Assembly (NCBI RefSeq): GCF_009604405.1
Contig: NZ_WEGK01000005.1
Span: 248,001-312,000 of the forward strand
Reading direction: 5' to 3'
Length of the DNA stretch: 64,000 nt
DNA from: Nocardia macrotermitis
Lineage (GTDB): Bacteria > Actinomycetota > Actinomycetes > Mycobacteriales > Mycobacteriaceae
Below the pieces are notes generated by a model. That model worked only from the letters and a program-made list of their open reading frames with translations, had not been told where the DNA came from and did not search any database. Of this stretch, positions 16,194 through 25,187 are shown piece after piece (the stretch's first letter is position 1; each line of letters starts with the position of its first letter). Position numbers and translations under genes: made by a program.

Positions 16194-17546
16194 ATGACTG
16201 TGGAGAATGTCCGGCCGGATGCGGACCGCGTGCACACCACCTATCACTTCGACCGCCACACCCCGGAGTACCGGCATCGTTTCGGTGAGATCACCCGGGA
16301 GATGCACGCGCAGTGCCCGATCGCGTGGACCGATACGCACGGCGGGCACTGGGTCGCCGCCGGTAACCGCGAGGTGTTCGAACTCGCTCGCTGCCCGCAC
16401 ATTTCGAGCGATCGGGATGTGAAGGGGGAGCGGCGCGGGTACAAGGGGATCACCATTCCCTCGGACGAGCAGGCGATGCCGATCCGCAACGGGATCCTGG
16501 AGATGGACGATCCCGAGCACGGCCGGTTCCGTTCGGTGCTGAACCCGTATCTGTCGCCGAGCGCGGTGCAGCGGTGGATCCCGTTCGTCGACGACATGGT
16601 GCGGGCCTGTCTGGACGAGAAGATCGAGTCCGGGCGCATCGATTTCGTCGACGATCTGGCGAATGTCGTTCCCGCCGTACTGACTTTGGCGATGTTGGGT
16701 ATTCCGCTGCACAAGTGGTCGATCTACTGCGAGCCCGCGCACGCCTCGGTCTACACCCATCCGGACTCGCCGGAGATGGCCCGGATCAAGGAACTGCATC
16801 TGGCGATGGGGATGGACCTGTTCGCCAATCTGAACGAGATCCGCGAAACCCCGCGCCCCGGCCTGATCGACGCGCTGGTCCGGATGCGGATCGACGGCGA
16901 ACCGGCCGACGACATGGATCTGCTCGGCCAGCTGGCCCTGCTGATCGGCGGCGGCTTCGACACCACCACCGCACTGACAGCCCATGCGCTGGAATGGCTT
17001 TCGGAGAATCCCGGCGACCGCGAAACCCTCAGCCGCGACCGTGATCTGATGCTGAACGCGGCCACCGAGGAGTTCCTGCGCTACTTCACCCCCGCCCCCG
17101 GCGACGGCCGCACCTTCGCCGAGGACTGCGAGATCGCGGGCCAGCAGTTCAAAGAGGGTGAGCGCCTGTGGCTTTCGTGGGCGATGGCCAACCGCGACCC
17201 CGCCGTCTTCCCCGACCCCGACACCGTCGACCTGGACCGAAAAGGCAACCGCCACTTCAGCTTCGGCCTGGGCATCCACCGCTGCATCGGCTCCAACATG
17301 GCCCGCATGGTCTTCAAGCGCATGCTCCTCGCCGTCCTGGACCGCCTCCCCGACTTCGTCTGCGACCCGACCGGCACCGTCCACTACGACACCATCGGCA
17401 CCATCCAGGGCATGCGCCACCTACCCGCCACCTTCACCCCCGGCTCGCGTGTGGGAATCGGCCTGGAGGAGACCATCGACCTCTGGCAACGCCGTTGCGA
17501 CGAGGACAACCTGGCCCAACCCGTGACCGCGCGCGAGTCACACTGA
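16194..17546 (+). CDS. Cytochrome P450
   Basis: A 450-residue soluble bacterial P450. The heme loop is FSFGLGIHRCIG with proximal ligand C364. The K-helix ExxR is EFLR in ATEEFLRYFTP. The I-helix segment is LIGGGFDTTTAL, where GGGFDT replaces the usual AGxDT/AGxET. It closes the conservon operon, matching Streptomyces conservons that carry a P450 as the last gene. Substrate is unknown. Near the 3' end the coding strand becomes strongly C-rich without a frame break. Confidence 0.93.
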   Translation: MTVENVRPDADRVHTTYHFDRHTPEYRHRFGEITREMHAQCPIAWTDTHGGHWVAAGNREVFELARCPHISSDRDVKGERRGYKGITIPSDEQAMPIRNGILEMDDPEHGRFRSVLNPYLSPSAVQRWIPFVDDMVRACLDEKIESGRIDFVDDLANVVPAVLTLAMLGIPLHKWSIYCEPAHASVYTHPDSPEMARIKELHLAMGMDLFANLNEIRETPRPGLIDALVRMRIDGEPADDMDLLGQLALLIGGGFDTTTALTAHALEWLSENPGDRETLSRDRDLMLNAATEEFLRYFTPAPGDGRTFAEDCEIAGQQFKEGERLWLSWAMANRDPAVFPDPDTVDLDRKGNRHFSFGLGIHRCIGSNMARMVFKRMLLAVLDRLPDFVCDPTGTVHYDTIGTIQGMRHLPATFTPGSRVGIGLEETIDLWQRRCDEDNLAQPVTARESH

Positions 17547-17876
17547 CAGTCTGTCGTAGCCGATTCCCGGGTGAGTGCCGCCGCACTGCTCGGGAATCGC
17601 TATGCGGCAGCGATCATTTCGCTGCGCCGCCGCGAACGGATAACAATTCCGCTCGCCCTCCCGCAGTTGTCCCAAGGCCGCGCTGCCCCGGCCCGTCTCG
17701 TCGAAGCGCATCCCATGTCGTCGGCGAAGCTCCACGATCAGGCCCGTGCGACTTCTCGACGCCAGGCGAATTCACCTCCCGCCCGCCGAGCGCGCCCGCG
17801 CATCCTGCGCGGGATCCACCGGCACGATCCGGCCGCGCTTGGTGATATCGATCGCCTCTGACCAGCGTCATCGCGC

Positions 17877-18059
17877 GTGCAGTGTTACGCCGGCGACGCT
17901 GTGGTGGCGGCGACGGCTCTGCGCGCGGTGAAGCCCACGGTGATCTTGACGTCGGACGTCGACGACATGAGCAAGCTGTGCGGCAAGCGGATTCGCATTG
18001 TGGCGGTGTGGGCGAGTGCATGGGCAGGGTTGTCCCGGCATATCGCGCTGCCGCCGTGA
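17877..18059 (+). pseudogene. Remnant of a PIN-domain (VapC-like) toxin
   Basis: A 60-codon piece reads GDAVVAATALRAVKPTVILT, then SDVDDMSKLCGKRIRIVAV. This matches the usual end of VapC-type PIN proteins (DAxVA…VLTSDxDD…RxRVVxV), including the late acidic residues. No intact N-terminal half with the first catalytic Asp is found upstream in the same frame. The rest of 17547-18077 holds nothing else I can support. It lies beside an intact Fic gene. Confidence 0.5.
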
Positions 18060-18077
18060 GGCAGTGGTCCGACATGA

Positions 18078-19280
18078 TCACATCGGGCGAGCCGCGTCGG
18101 CGATCCGGACGCCGAGGTCGTCGAGTTCGTCGAGGACTGCGCCGGCGCCCCAGATCTGGTTGTGTTTCCGGTCGGTGAGCGGTCGTAGTACGCCAGCTTC
18201 GGCCAGGCGGTCGATTGCCGCGAAAACACTGCTGCGAGAGGCGTTTGTCAGGGTTTGCGCCTCCTCGGCGGACAGGATCGGGTGGGCAGGTAGGTGTCCG
18301 AGTAACGCGGCGGCGGCGCTGCCGGCGCGCACGCCGCCGAGCAGGTCGCGCCACTCGTGAGGGATCTCCTCGCGCAGCCGCTCGGCTGTCGTTCGCGACT
18401 GCGCCGCCGCGATCGCCGCACATCGCGCGAAATCCGAGATGAGCGGCCGCACGTCACCTGTCCGGTAGAGCGTGAGCAGCTCGAAGTAGCGGTCGCGCCG
18501 GGCTACCAGTGCCGACGCGAGCGGAACCACCACCAGTGTGGTTACGCCACGCAACCGCAGCACACTGTTGATGAGCGCCCGCCCGATCCGGCCGTTGCCG
18601 TCGGTGAACGGATGGATGGACTCGAATTGCGCGTGCGCGATCGCCGCTTGTGCGAGCGCCGACAGATCGCTCCGGTTGACGAACGTCTCCAGATCGGCCA
18701 TGTAGTCGGCCACGGTATCCGGTGGTGGCGGAATGTAGAGCGAACCACGCGGCGAATGGTCGCTGCCGCCGATCCAGTTCTGCATGTCCCGGAAGCGCCC
18801 TGCATGCATGTGTTCGTACTTGTCGTCGGCCATGAGAATGCGGTGCGCGGCAAGGAAATTCGGTATGGTGACCCGACGCTCTCGGGAGGCGGAGCCGATC
18901 AGCGCGTCCAGCGCGTCTGTTGCGGCGGCCATCGCCACCGCCGAAGGGTTGCTCCGAATGCCGTGCAGCGCGCGAGCGTAGTCGTCGAGATCGGCGTCGA
19001 TGGCTTCGATCTTCGACGACGCCACCGACTCGGTGCGCAGCAGCAGTAACCCCAACGCCTCGAGTTGGTCCCCATGCGCGGCGTCCAACACCGCGATCTC
19101 CCGAACCGCCGCCTCCAATTCGGTCGACAGCGCAGCATCGATGTCGACTGCCCGTCCGGCGATCCTTGGTGGCAGGGACACTTCGATCTCACGCAGCATT
19201 CGATCGTCCCGAGTGCCGCCGCGATGCGTCTGCTGCCACGCTCGCCGCTCCCGGGCGTGCGCGGGCCACTTTGTCGACAC
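18078..19280 (-). CDS. Fic family protein with N-terminal Fic_N and C-terminal winged helix
   Basis: A 400-residue Fic enzyme. Fic proteins usually transfer AMP from ATP to a target protein hydroxyl. The active-site motif HPFTDGNGRIGR is complete, starting at H223. An N-terminal segment with LLRTESVASSKIEAI resembles Fic_N, where the S/T-x-A-S-x-x-E-G/A-I region can be inhibitory: here SSKIE carries the glutamate. The C-terminal 60 residues form a winged helix (LTNASRSSVFAAIDRLAEAG). The GTG at 19280 is chosen because GGAGG lies 7 nt upstream and longer starts would run into the facing DUF255 gene. Confidence 0.88.
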   Translation of the reverse strand: MSTKWPAHARERRAWQQTHRGGTRDDRMLREIEVSLPPRIAGRAVDIDAALSTELEAAVREIAVLDAAHGDQLEALGLLLLRTESVASSKIEAIDADLDDYARALHGIRSNPSAVAMAAATDALDALIGSASRERRVTIPNFLAAHRILMADDKYEHMHAGRFRDMQNWIGGSDHSPRGSLYIPPPPDTVADYMADLETFVNRSDLSALAQAAIAHAQFESIHPFTDGNGRIGRALINSVLRLRGVTTLVVVPLASALVARRDRYFELLTLYRTGDVRPLISDFARCAAIAAAQSRTTAERLREEIPHEWRDLLGGVRAGSAAAALLGHLPAHPILSAEEAQTLTNASRSSVFAAIDRLAEAGVLRPLTDRKHNQIWGAGAVLDELDDLGVRIADAARPM

Positions 19281-19311
19281 AGACGCCTCCAAACCCGGAA
19301 AAACCACTACC

Positions 19312-19343
19312 TTAGTCCGACTTAACCTTATAACTCGGACTAA
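19312..19343. promoter_or_regulatory. Inverted-repeat operator upstream of fic
   Basis: Perfect 9-bp half sites TTAGTCCGA and TCGGACTAA are separated by 14 bp that include TTATAA on the minus strand, a plausible -10. The element is 32-63 bp upstream of the Fic start. The Fic protein's own winged helix is an obvious candidate binder (inference). Confidence 0.6.
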
Positions 19344-19429
19344 CGCAACGATCAATCCGAGTTGGCCTTGGACGCGGGAGGCGAGCATGGATCGGGTTTG
19401 CGTGCACCCTGGTATGGCAGGCTGGAAGC

Positions 19430-21520
19430 GTGAACCAATTGGCCGCCGCGACATCTCCCTACCTACGTCAGCATGCCGACAATCCAGTTCACTGGCGGGA
19501 GTGGGATGCCACTGCCTTGGCGGAGGCGGTGGCGCGGGATGTGCCGATTCTGTTGTCGGTGGGGTATGCGAGTTGTCACTGGTGTCATGTGATGGCGCAT
19601 GAGTCGTTCGAGGATGAGGGGACGGCGGGGGTGATGAATGCGGGGTTCGTGTGTGTGAAGGTGGATCGGGAGGAGCGGCCCGATATTGATGCGATCTATA
19701 TGGCGGCTACCGTGGCCATGACGGGGCAGGGTGGGTGGCCGATGACGTGTTTCCTTACGCCGCAAGGGGAACCGTTCTATTGCGGGACGTACTATCCGAA
19801 GACGCCGCGTGGGGGGATGCCGTCGTTCACGCAGGTGTTGACCGCGGTGGCGGATACCTGGCGGACGCGGCGGGCCGAGGTGGACGAGGCGGCGGGGCAG
19901 GTGGCGGAGGCGTTGCGGGCGCAGGCCGGTGGGTTGCCGGAGAGTGAGCTCGCGGTGGGGGCGGAGTTGCTGGATCATGCGGTGGGGGCGGTGCTGCGGG
20001 ATGTGGATCCGCGGTATGCGGGATTCGGTGGGGCGCCGAAGTTTCCGCCGTCGGCGTTGTTGGAGGGGCTGCTGCGGCACGTCGAGCGGACCGGTGACGG
20101 GGAGGCGCTGCGGGCGGTGGTCGATACGGGCGTCGCGATGGCTCGCGGTGGGATCTACGATCAGTTGCGGGGTGGGTTCGCGCGGTATGCGGTCGATGCC
20201 GCCTGGGTGGTACCGCATTTCGAGAAGATGCTGTACGACAACGCCCTATTGCTGCGTGGCTATGCGCATCTGGCTCGGCTCGGCGCGCAAGAGCTTGCCG
20301 CGGAACGGCTTTCGCGTGGGGAGCTGCCGTCGCGGGTGATGGTGGAGACCGCGGCGTTCCTGCTCGATGATCTGGGTACCGAGGAGGGCGGCTTCGCCTC
20401 CGGGCTCGATGCCGATACCCATGTCGACTCGGATGGTCCCGGTGTCGAAGGTGCGACCTACGTGTGGACGCCCGCACAGCTGGTCGAGGTGCTGGGTCCG
20501 GACGATGGCGCTTGGGCAGCAACGGTTTTCGGTGTGACAGCGGATGGGACTTTCGAGCACGGCACTTCGGTGCTCACCTTGCCGGTGCCCCCGGGGCATG
20601 ACGGCACGGCAGGCCCGGAGGATTTCGAACGTTTCGAACGAGTCCGAAACCTGTTGCGGCAGGCCAGAGATCAGCGTCCGCAACCCGCGCGTGACGACAA
20701 GGTGGTCACCGCGTGGAACGGGATGGCGATCACCGGGCTCGCCGAGGCCGGGGCCGCCCATGCCCGGCCCGATTGGATCGCGGCGGCGGCCCGCTGTGCG
20801 CGAATGCTGTTGTCGGAACACATGATCGACGGCCGACTTCGACGCGCCTCGCTCGGCGGCGTGACCGGTGCCGCCCCGGGAATCCTGGAGGATTACGCCT
20901 GGCTCGGCAGCGGTCTGCTCGCCCTGTATCAGGCCACCGGCGAATCGGACTGGCTCGCCCGCGCGCAGGCCCTGCTCGACACCGCGATAACGCATTTCGC
21001 CGACCCGGATTCCCCGGGCGCCTGGTTCGACACCGCCGACGACGCCGAAGCGCTCATCTCCCGCCCACGCGACCCGATCGACGGCGCAACCCCTTCGGGC
21101 GCTTCATCATTCGCCGAGGCCCTGTTGACCGCCTCCGCGCTGAGCGATCCGGACAACGCCGTCCGCTACCGCGACCTGGCCGAAGCCACGCTGACCCGCA
21201 ACGCCGTCATACTCGCCCGCGCGCCCCGATCCGGCGGCCACTGGCTCACCGTTGCCGAGGCCGCGATCCAGGGCCCGTTGCAGATCGCGATCGCCCTGCC
21301 CGAAGGTGTCGACCCCGCCACCTCCGAATTGCTCACCGCCGCACGCTGGTCGGCCCCCGGCGGATCGGTAGTGCTTGCCGGACAACAGAATTCCGCTCCG
21401 TTGCTCGACAGCCGCCCGGCCGTCACCGGCCGCCCCGCCGCCTACGTCTGCCGCGGCTCGGTCTGCGACCTCCCTGTCACCGAACCCCCGAGCTTGCGCG
21501 CATCCCTCGGCCGCGAGTAA
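19430..21520 (+). CDS. DUF255 thioredoxin-domain protein (YyaL / Rv1084-like)
   Basis: A 696-residue protein. The N-terminal DUF255 thioredoxin-fold domain contains C49-H-W-C52 in GYASCHWCHVMAHESFED, followed by VKVDREERPDIDAIYM. The rest is an (alpha/alpha)6-type barrel similar to N-acylglucosamine epimerase-like enzymes (GGIYDQLRGGFARYAVDAAW; HFEKMLYDNALLLRGYA). Length fits the family. The biochemical activity of the family is not established. It follows the mca partner in mycobacteria, whereas here 13.5 kb of accessory genes separate them. The coding strand is G-rich in the first half and C-rich in the second. Confidence 0.9.
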   Translation: MNQLAAATSPYLRQHADNPVHWREWDATALAEAVARDVPILLSVGYASCHWCHVMAHESFEDEGTAGVMNAGFVCVKVDREERPDIDAIYMAATVAMTGQGGWPMTCFLTPQGEPFYCGTYYPKTPRGGMPSFTQVLTAVADTWRTRRAEVDEAAGQVAEALRAQAGGLPESELAVGAELLDHAVGAVLRDVDPRYAGFGGAPKFPPSALLEGLLRHVERTGDGEALRAVVDTGVAMARGGIYDQLRGGFARYAVDAAWVVPHFEKMLYDNALLLRGYAHLARLGAQELAAERLSRGELPSRVMVETAAFLLDDLGTEEGGFASGLDADTHVDSDGPGVEGATYVWTPAQLVEVLGPDDGAWAATVFGVTADGTFEHGTSVLTLPVPPGHDGTAGPEDFERFERVRNLLRQARDQRPQPARDDKVVTAWNGMAITGLAEAGAAHARPDWIAAAARCARMLLSEHMIDGRLRRASLGGVTGAAPGILEDYAWLGSGLLALYQATGESDWLARAQALLDTAITHFADPDSPGAWFDTADDAEALISRPRDPIDGATPSGASSFAEALLTASALSDPDNAVRYRDLAEATLTRNAVILARAPRSGGHWLTVAEAAIQGPLQIAIALPEGVDPATSELLTAARWSAPGGSVVLAGQQNSAPLLDSRPAVTGRPAAYVCRGSVCDLPVTEPPSLRASLGRE

Positions 21521-21522
21521 AC

Positions 21523-21578
21523 CTGCCCGCTGCCCGCTGCCCGCTGCCCGCTGCCCGCTGCCCGCTGCCCGCTGCCCG
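21523..21578. repeat. Heptanucleotide tandem repeat, 8 copies
   Basis: Eight perfect head-to-tail copies of CTGCCCG start 2 nt after the DUF255 stop codon. The rest of 21579-21951 shows no gene. Confidence 0.95.
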
Positions 21579-21951
21579 TCGTCGGCCGCTGGCTACCGGC
21601 ATTCCCATCGAACATCGACAGTCTGGACTTCGACAGGTGGTCTACTCGTTCGTTCATGGTGGCGGGGTGATGCCAGGCCGTGGATGCCACTGCCGCCGTC
21701 GAGCGGTCGGCGATAGCCCCGGTGGCTGAACTCGGTCTGCGCAACCGCATGCGAAGCACCGCGCCCGCCGACACCTGCCCGGGTATTAGTCCGGCTCGAG
21801 AAAAGCCTGATTACAGGACATGCATAGCCCCTCGCTATGAAGTCTCACCAGCTCGGCGGGGCAGGCTTGCCGCGCGCGCCGAGTCCTTGCAGGATGGCGG
21901 ACAGGAAGCGGTCGTCGGGGTTCGGATCGGCCGCTCGGACAGGGAGTTCAC

Positions 21952-22557
21952 GTGACCATGCAGCCTGGTAGGAGCCGTTCGCGCCGTCCGTTCGGACGCG
22001 GTGTGCTGGCATTGACCGCGGGGGTCGCCACGGTGGTGTTTGCCACTGTAACGGGCGCGGGCCCGGCGTCGGCGCGGCATATCGGGGCCTTCGACGTCGG
22101 CGGCGCGATCGAGAAGGCGTACGACAAAGCGGGCGGCGCGAGCTTCTTCGGCAACCCGACCGGCCCCGAATCGGCCGCGCAGGGCGGCCGGTTCCAGGTC
22201 TTCGAACGCGGCTGCTCGATCTACTGGTCCGTCGGCACCGACGCGCACGACGTCTGCGGCCTCATCCGCGACAAGTACGCCGAACTGGGCTGGGAACGCA
22301 GCCCGCTGGGCTTCCCGCTCTCCAACGAGTCCAAGGCCGGTAACGACGGCGCGGGCCGCTACAACATGTTCCCCGGCGGCGTCATCTACTGGTCCGAGGA
22401 CACCGGCGCCCACGCCGTCTGGGGTTCCATCGCCGGTGTCTGGCAGGGCAACGGCGCGGAGAAGGGCCGCTACGGCTACCCGACCAGCGACGAATACGAC
22501 TACAACGACGGCAAGGCCCAGGACTTCCAGGGCGGCCGCATCACCTGGCACCCCTGA
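21952..22557 (+). CDS. Secreted LGFP-repeat protein
   Basis: A 201-residue exported protein. A basic N terminus (RSRSRRPFGR) and hydrophobic core (GVLALTAGVATVVFATVTGAG) end in the signal-peptidase site PASA-RHIG. The mature part is built of about three LGFP-type repeats: FFGNPTGPESAAQGGRFQVF, SPLGFPLSNESKAGN and RYGYPTSDEYDYNDGKAQDF, each ending in a GG.I.W-type strand. LGFP repeats are thought to bind cell-wall components of mycolic-acid bacteria. GGGAG precedes the GTG by 5 nt. A second LGFP protein, a lipoprotein, is at 37407. Confidence 0.9.
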   Translation: MTMQPGRSRSRRPFGRGVLALTAGVATVVFATVTGAGPASARHIGAFDVGGAIEKAYDKAGGASFFGNPTGPESAAQGGRFQVFERGCSIYWSVGTDAHDVCGLIRDKYAELGWERSPLGFPLSNESKAGNDGAGRYNMFPGGVIYWSEDTGAHAVWGSIAGVWQGNGAEKGRYGYPTSDEYDYNDGKAQDFQGGRITWHP

Positions 22558-22615
22558 TCGCGGATCATATTGCGGTGCAGCGGAATCAGAGCGGATGGTG
22601 ATCGGATCGGCAGGG

Positions 22616-24262
22616 CTACTCCGAGCGCGCGGCCTGCGCCGAATCGGTTGCAGGCGAGTCGGATTCGCTCGAAGCCCCATTGCTGCCGGTGACCGCGTCC
22701 CGGCCGGGAACTCCGGCCGGGGCGATATCGGTCCAACAGTCGGTGGGCTGCTTGCGGCCGCGCAGGTGAATCGTCTCGTGCAGCTCCCACGATGCGCTCT
22801 CGTTCCCCGACGCCGCCTCGATAACGTTCTGGCTCACCAGAATTCGCCGCGCGACGTGCTTGGCCTCGGTGGTCAGCCGCGCCGCCTCGTTCACCGCGTC
22901 GCCGATGACGGTGAACTCCAGGCGGGTGTCGGTGCCGACGTCCCCGGCGAACACCGAGCCGCGCGCGACACCGATCCCGATGTCGAGTTCACCCCCGGCG
23001 GCCACCTCGTCGCGGATCCGGCGGGCGGCGCGCAGGGCGGGAGTCGCGTTGTCGCGCAACGCGATCGGCGCGCCGAAGATGCACAGCGCGGCGTCGCCCT
23101 CGAATTTGTTCACCAGTCCGCCGTTGTCCTCGGTGGCCGAGACGACGATCGACAGCAGCCGGTTCAGTTTGGCCACGAATTCGCGCGGGGCCAGGCCGGT
23201 GGACAGTTCGACCGAGCCGACGACGTCGACGAACAGCGCGGTCACCACCCGCACGTCACCGGTGAGGTCCATGCCGCCGGCCAGCGCGCGTTCGGCGACC
23301 TCGGCGCCCACGTGCCGCCCGAACATGTCGCGCAGCCGCTCGCGTTCGGACAGGTTCTCGGCCAGCTCGTTCACCGAATGCTCGAGCCGCCCGATCTCGC
23401 TGGCGCTGCCCACCGGCACCCGCACCTCGAGATCGCCGTGCGCGATGCGATCCAGGGCGCGCCGCAGGATGCGCAGCGGTTCGGCGACCGCGCGGGCCAG
23501 TGCGGCGGTGGCGATCGCGCCGACCAGCAGCCCCACGCTCGACATGTACAGCGCGGTGTGGATGCGGTCGCCCGGTTCGGCGACCGGATCGGCGAGCACG
23601 GTGATCAACATCAGCAGCGGCATCGCCCCGGACACCGTCCAGGACAGCACGACCCGGTTGAGCACCGTGGAACTCCAGTGCATCGTCCCGCCGAGTACCT
23701 GCGCGACCAGCGGAATCGCGGGCCGGATCAGCCGGTCCACGATCAGCAGGGTGAATCCGGCCGATTCGAACGCGCCGAGGGCGAACATCGCGCCCACCAC
23801 CGCGATCGCCCGGGACGGCACCACCTGCGCGAACAGCAACGTCACGATGACGACGCCGGGCAGCCAGATGGCCAGCGCCCGCAACGTGGTCGCCATCGGC
23901 AGATTCAACAGCCGCCGCGCCTCGGCCTCGGTGGGTTTGCGACCGGTGTCCAGCCAGCTGAAGTAGTGGCTGCGGTCGCGCCCGGCCAGCGCGATGCCGA
24001 CCAGCGCGCCGAGGATCGGATAGATCGCGGTCTGCGCCACCGCACTCATCCAGTCGGGTCCGAGGCGGCCCAGGAAACCGCTCAACCACAGTTCGATGAG
24101 GATGACCGCGAGCCCGCTGACATGGCACAGCAGCACCACACTCGACAGCCCCCAGCGCATCCGCAGCGCCCACAGGATCAGGCGATTCATCATCGCGCGC
24201 GGGGTGCGGCGCCGGAGCGATCCGACCGCGATTTCGATTCGTAGAGCACGAACGAGCAGCAT
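22616..24262 (-). CDS. Membrane-bound class III adenylate cyclase with HAMP
   Basis: A 548-residue cyclase. The N-terminal 260 residues contain about six membrane helices (LILWALRMRWGLSSVVLLCH; VIVTLLFAQVVPSRAIAVVG). A HAMP domain (RALDRIAHGDLEVRVPVGS) follows, then a C-terminal class III catalytic domain with the metal aspartates in TALFVDVVGSVELS and FEGDAALCIFGAP, and the signature VIGDAVNEAARL. The layout matches the mycobacterial Rv1318c-Rv1320c group. It makes cAMP from ATP on the cytoplasmic side. It is convergent with the LGFP gene. Confidence 0.92.
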   Translation of the reverse strand: MLLVRALRIEIAVGSLRRRTPRAMMNRLILWALRMRWGLSSVVLLCHVSGLAVILIELWLSGFLGRLGPDWMSAVAQTAIYPILGALVGIALAGRDRSHYFSWLDTGRKPTEAEARRLLNLPMATTLRALAIWLPGVVIVTLLFAQVVPSRAIAVVGAMFALGAFESAGFTLLIVDRLIRPAIPLVAQVLGGTMHWSSTVLNRVVLSWTVSGAMPLLMLITVLADPVAEPGDRIHTALYMSSVGLLVGAIATAALARAVAEPLRILRRALDRIAHGDLEVRVPVGSASEIGRLEHSVNELAENLSERERLRDMFGRHVGAEVAERALAGGMDLTGDVRVVTALFVDVVGSVELSTGLAPREFVAKLNRLLSIVVSATEDNGGLVNKFEGDAALCIFGAPIALRDNATPALRAARRIRDEVAAGGELDIGIGVARGSVFAGDVGTDTRLEFTVIGDAVNEAARLTTEAKHVARRILVSQNVIEAASGNESASWELHETIHLRGRKQPTDCWTDIAPAGVPGRDAVTGSNGASSESDSPATDSAQAARSE

Positions 24263-24351
24263 AGAACCCGCGCGTGCGGCGTCGTCGGTTTCGACCGGAT
24301 CGTGTCCGGTACGTCACAGGTGCGCCGCGGGTTCCGGATGTCCCGTCGAGG

Positions 24352-25053
24352 TCAGCGCAGCACCACCAGCCACACCGCGACGTAGTGGCACAGCGCCGCG
24401 AGAACCGTTGCGGCATGGAAGAATTCGTGATGTCCGAAGGTTCGCGGCCAGGGGTTGGGCCATTTCGCGGCGTAGAGGATCGCGCCGATGCTGTAGGCCA
24501 GCCCGCCCACCAGCAGCAGGATCATCGGGGCCACGCCGACGTTGTGGGTCATGCGCGCCGCGACCGGCACGATCGCCCAACCCAGCAACAGATACAGCGG
24601 CACGCCGACCCAGCGCGGCGCACTCGGCCACAGCAGTTTGAGCGCGACCCCGGCCAGCGCGCCCGCCCACACCACGATCAGCAGGGTGGTGCCGGTGCGT
24701 CCGGGCAGGCCCAGCAGCGCGAACGGGGTGTAACTGCCCGCGATGAACAGGAAGATCATCGAATGGTCGGCGCGTTTCATATGGGTGCGGGCGCGCACGC
24801 TCGACCAGGTCACCCGGTGATAGGTCGCGCTGACCCCGAAGACGCCGCACACGGTGAGCCCGTAGATCAGCGTCGAGACGCCCGCGGTCGCCGAGACGTT
24901 CGCGGCCACCGCGACCAGCACGATCACCGCGATGGCGGAGATACCGACCGCCCAGGTGTGGATCCAGCCCCGCATGCGCGGTTTGACCGGGATGTTCACC
25001 GCGAGCCCGAAGCTCCCCGGGGCGGCGGGCACGGGCGTCACCGATTCGGACAA
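24352..25053 (-). CDS. Hemolysin III / TrhA family seven-TM protein
   Basis: A 233-residue membrane protein of the PAQR/hemolysin III family with about seven helices. Family residues include TYHRVTWSSVRARTHMKRADHSMIFLFIAGSY (in parts: ATYHR, RADHSMIF) and the late histidines FGHHEFFHAATVLAALCHY, a probable metal site. The start is a TTG at 25053: AGGAGGT lies 6 nt upstream and no better ATG exists. It corresponds to Rv1085c next to Rv1086, whose counterpart is divergent here. A 22-bp palindrome lies directly upstream. Confidence 0.9.
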   Translation of the reverse strand: MSESVTPVPAAPGSFGLAVNIPVKPRMRGWIHTWAVGISAIAVIVLVAVAANVSATAGVSTLIYGLTVCGVFGVSATYHRVTWSSVRARTHMKRADHSMIFLFIAGSYTPFALLGLPGRTGTTLLIVVWAGALAGVALKLLWPSAPRWVGVPLYLLLGWAIVPVAARMTHNVGVAPMILLLVGGLAYSIGAILYAAKWPNPWPRTFGHHEFFHAATVLAALCHYVAVWLVVLR

Positions 25054-25068
25054 GACTTACCTCCTGAG

Positions 25069-25090
25069 TAACCTACGGTACCGTAAGTTA
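25069..25090. promoter_or_regulatory. 22-bp near-perfect palindrome, probable TetR-type operator
   Basis: The palindrome is centred on GGTACC, with core TACGGTACCGTA and outer TAAC/GTTA. One mismatched pair breaks full symmetry. It ends 15 bp before the TTG start of the hemolysin III gene and 97 bp before the prenyltransferase start, so it may regulate either. No regulator gene is adjacent. Confidence 0.65.
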
Positions 25091-25187
25091 GCGAGCGCGC
25101 CACTGTTTCGCCGATGACACGTCAGCGGCTCGATTCCCATCGATCTACGCGTCGTGCCGACAACTCCGGGGCGTAGGGTGGCACTCC

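Noticed and set aside
22436..24244. Long plus-strand frame opposite the adenylate cyclase
   Set aside because: Low-complexity His/Arg/Gln-rich antisense translation. The cyclase on the minus strand has all catalytic motifs.
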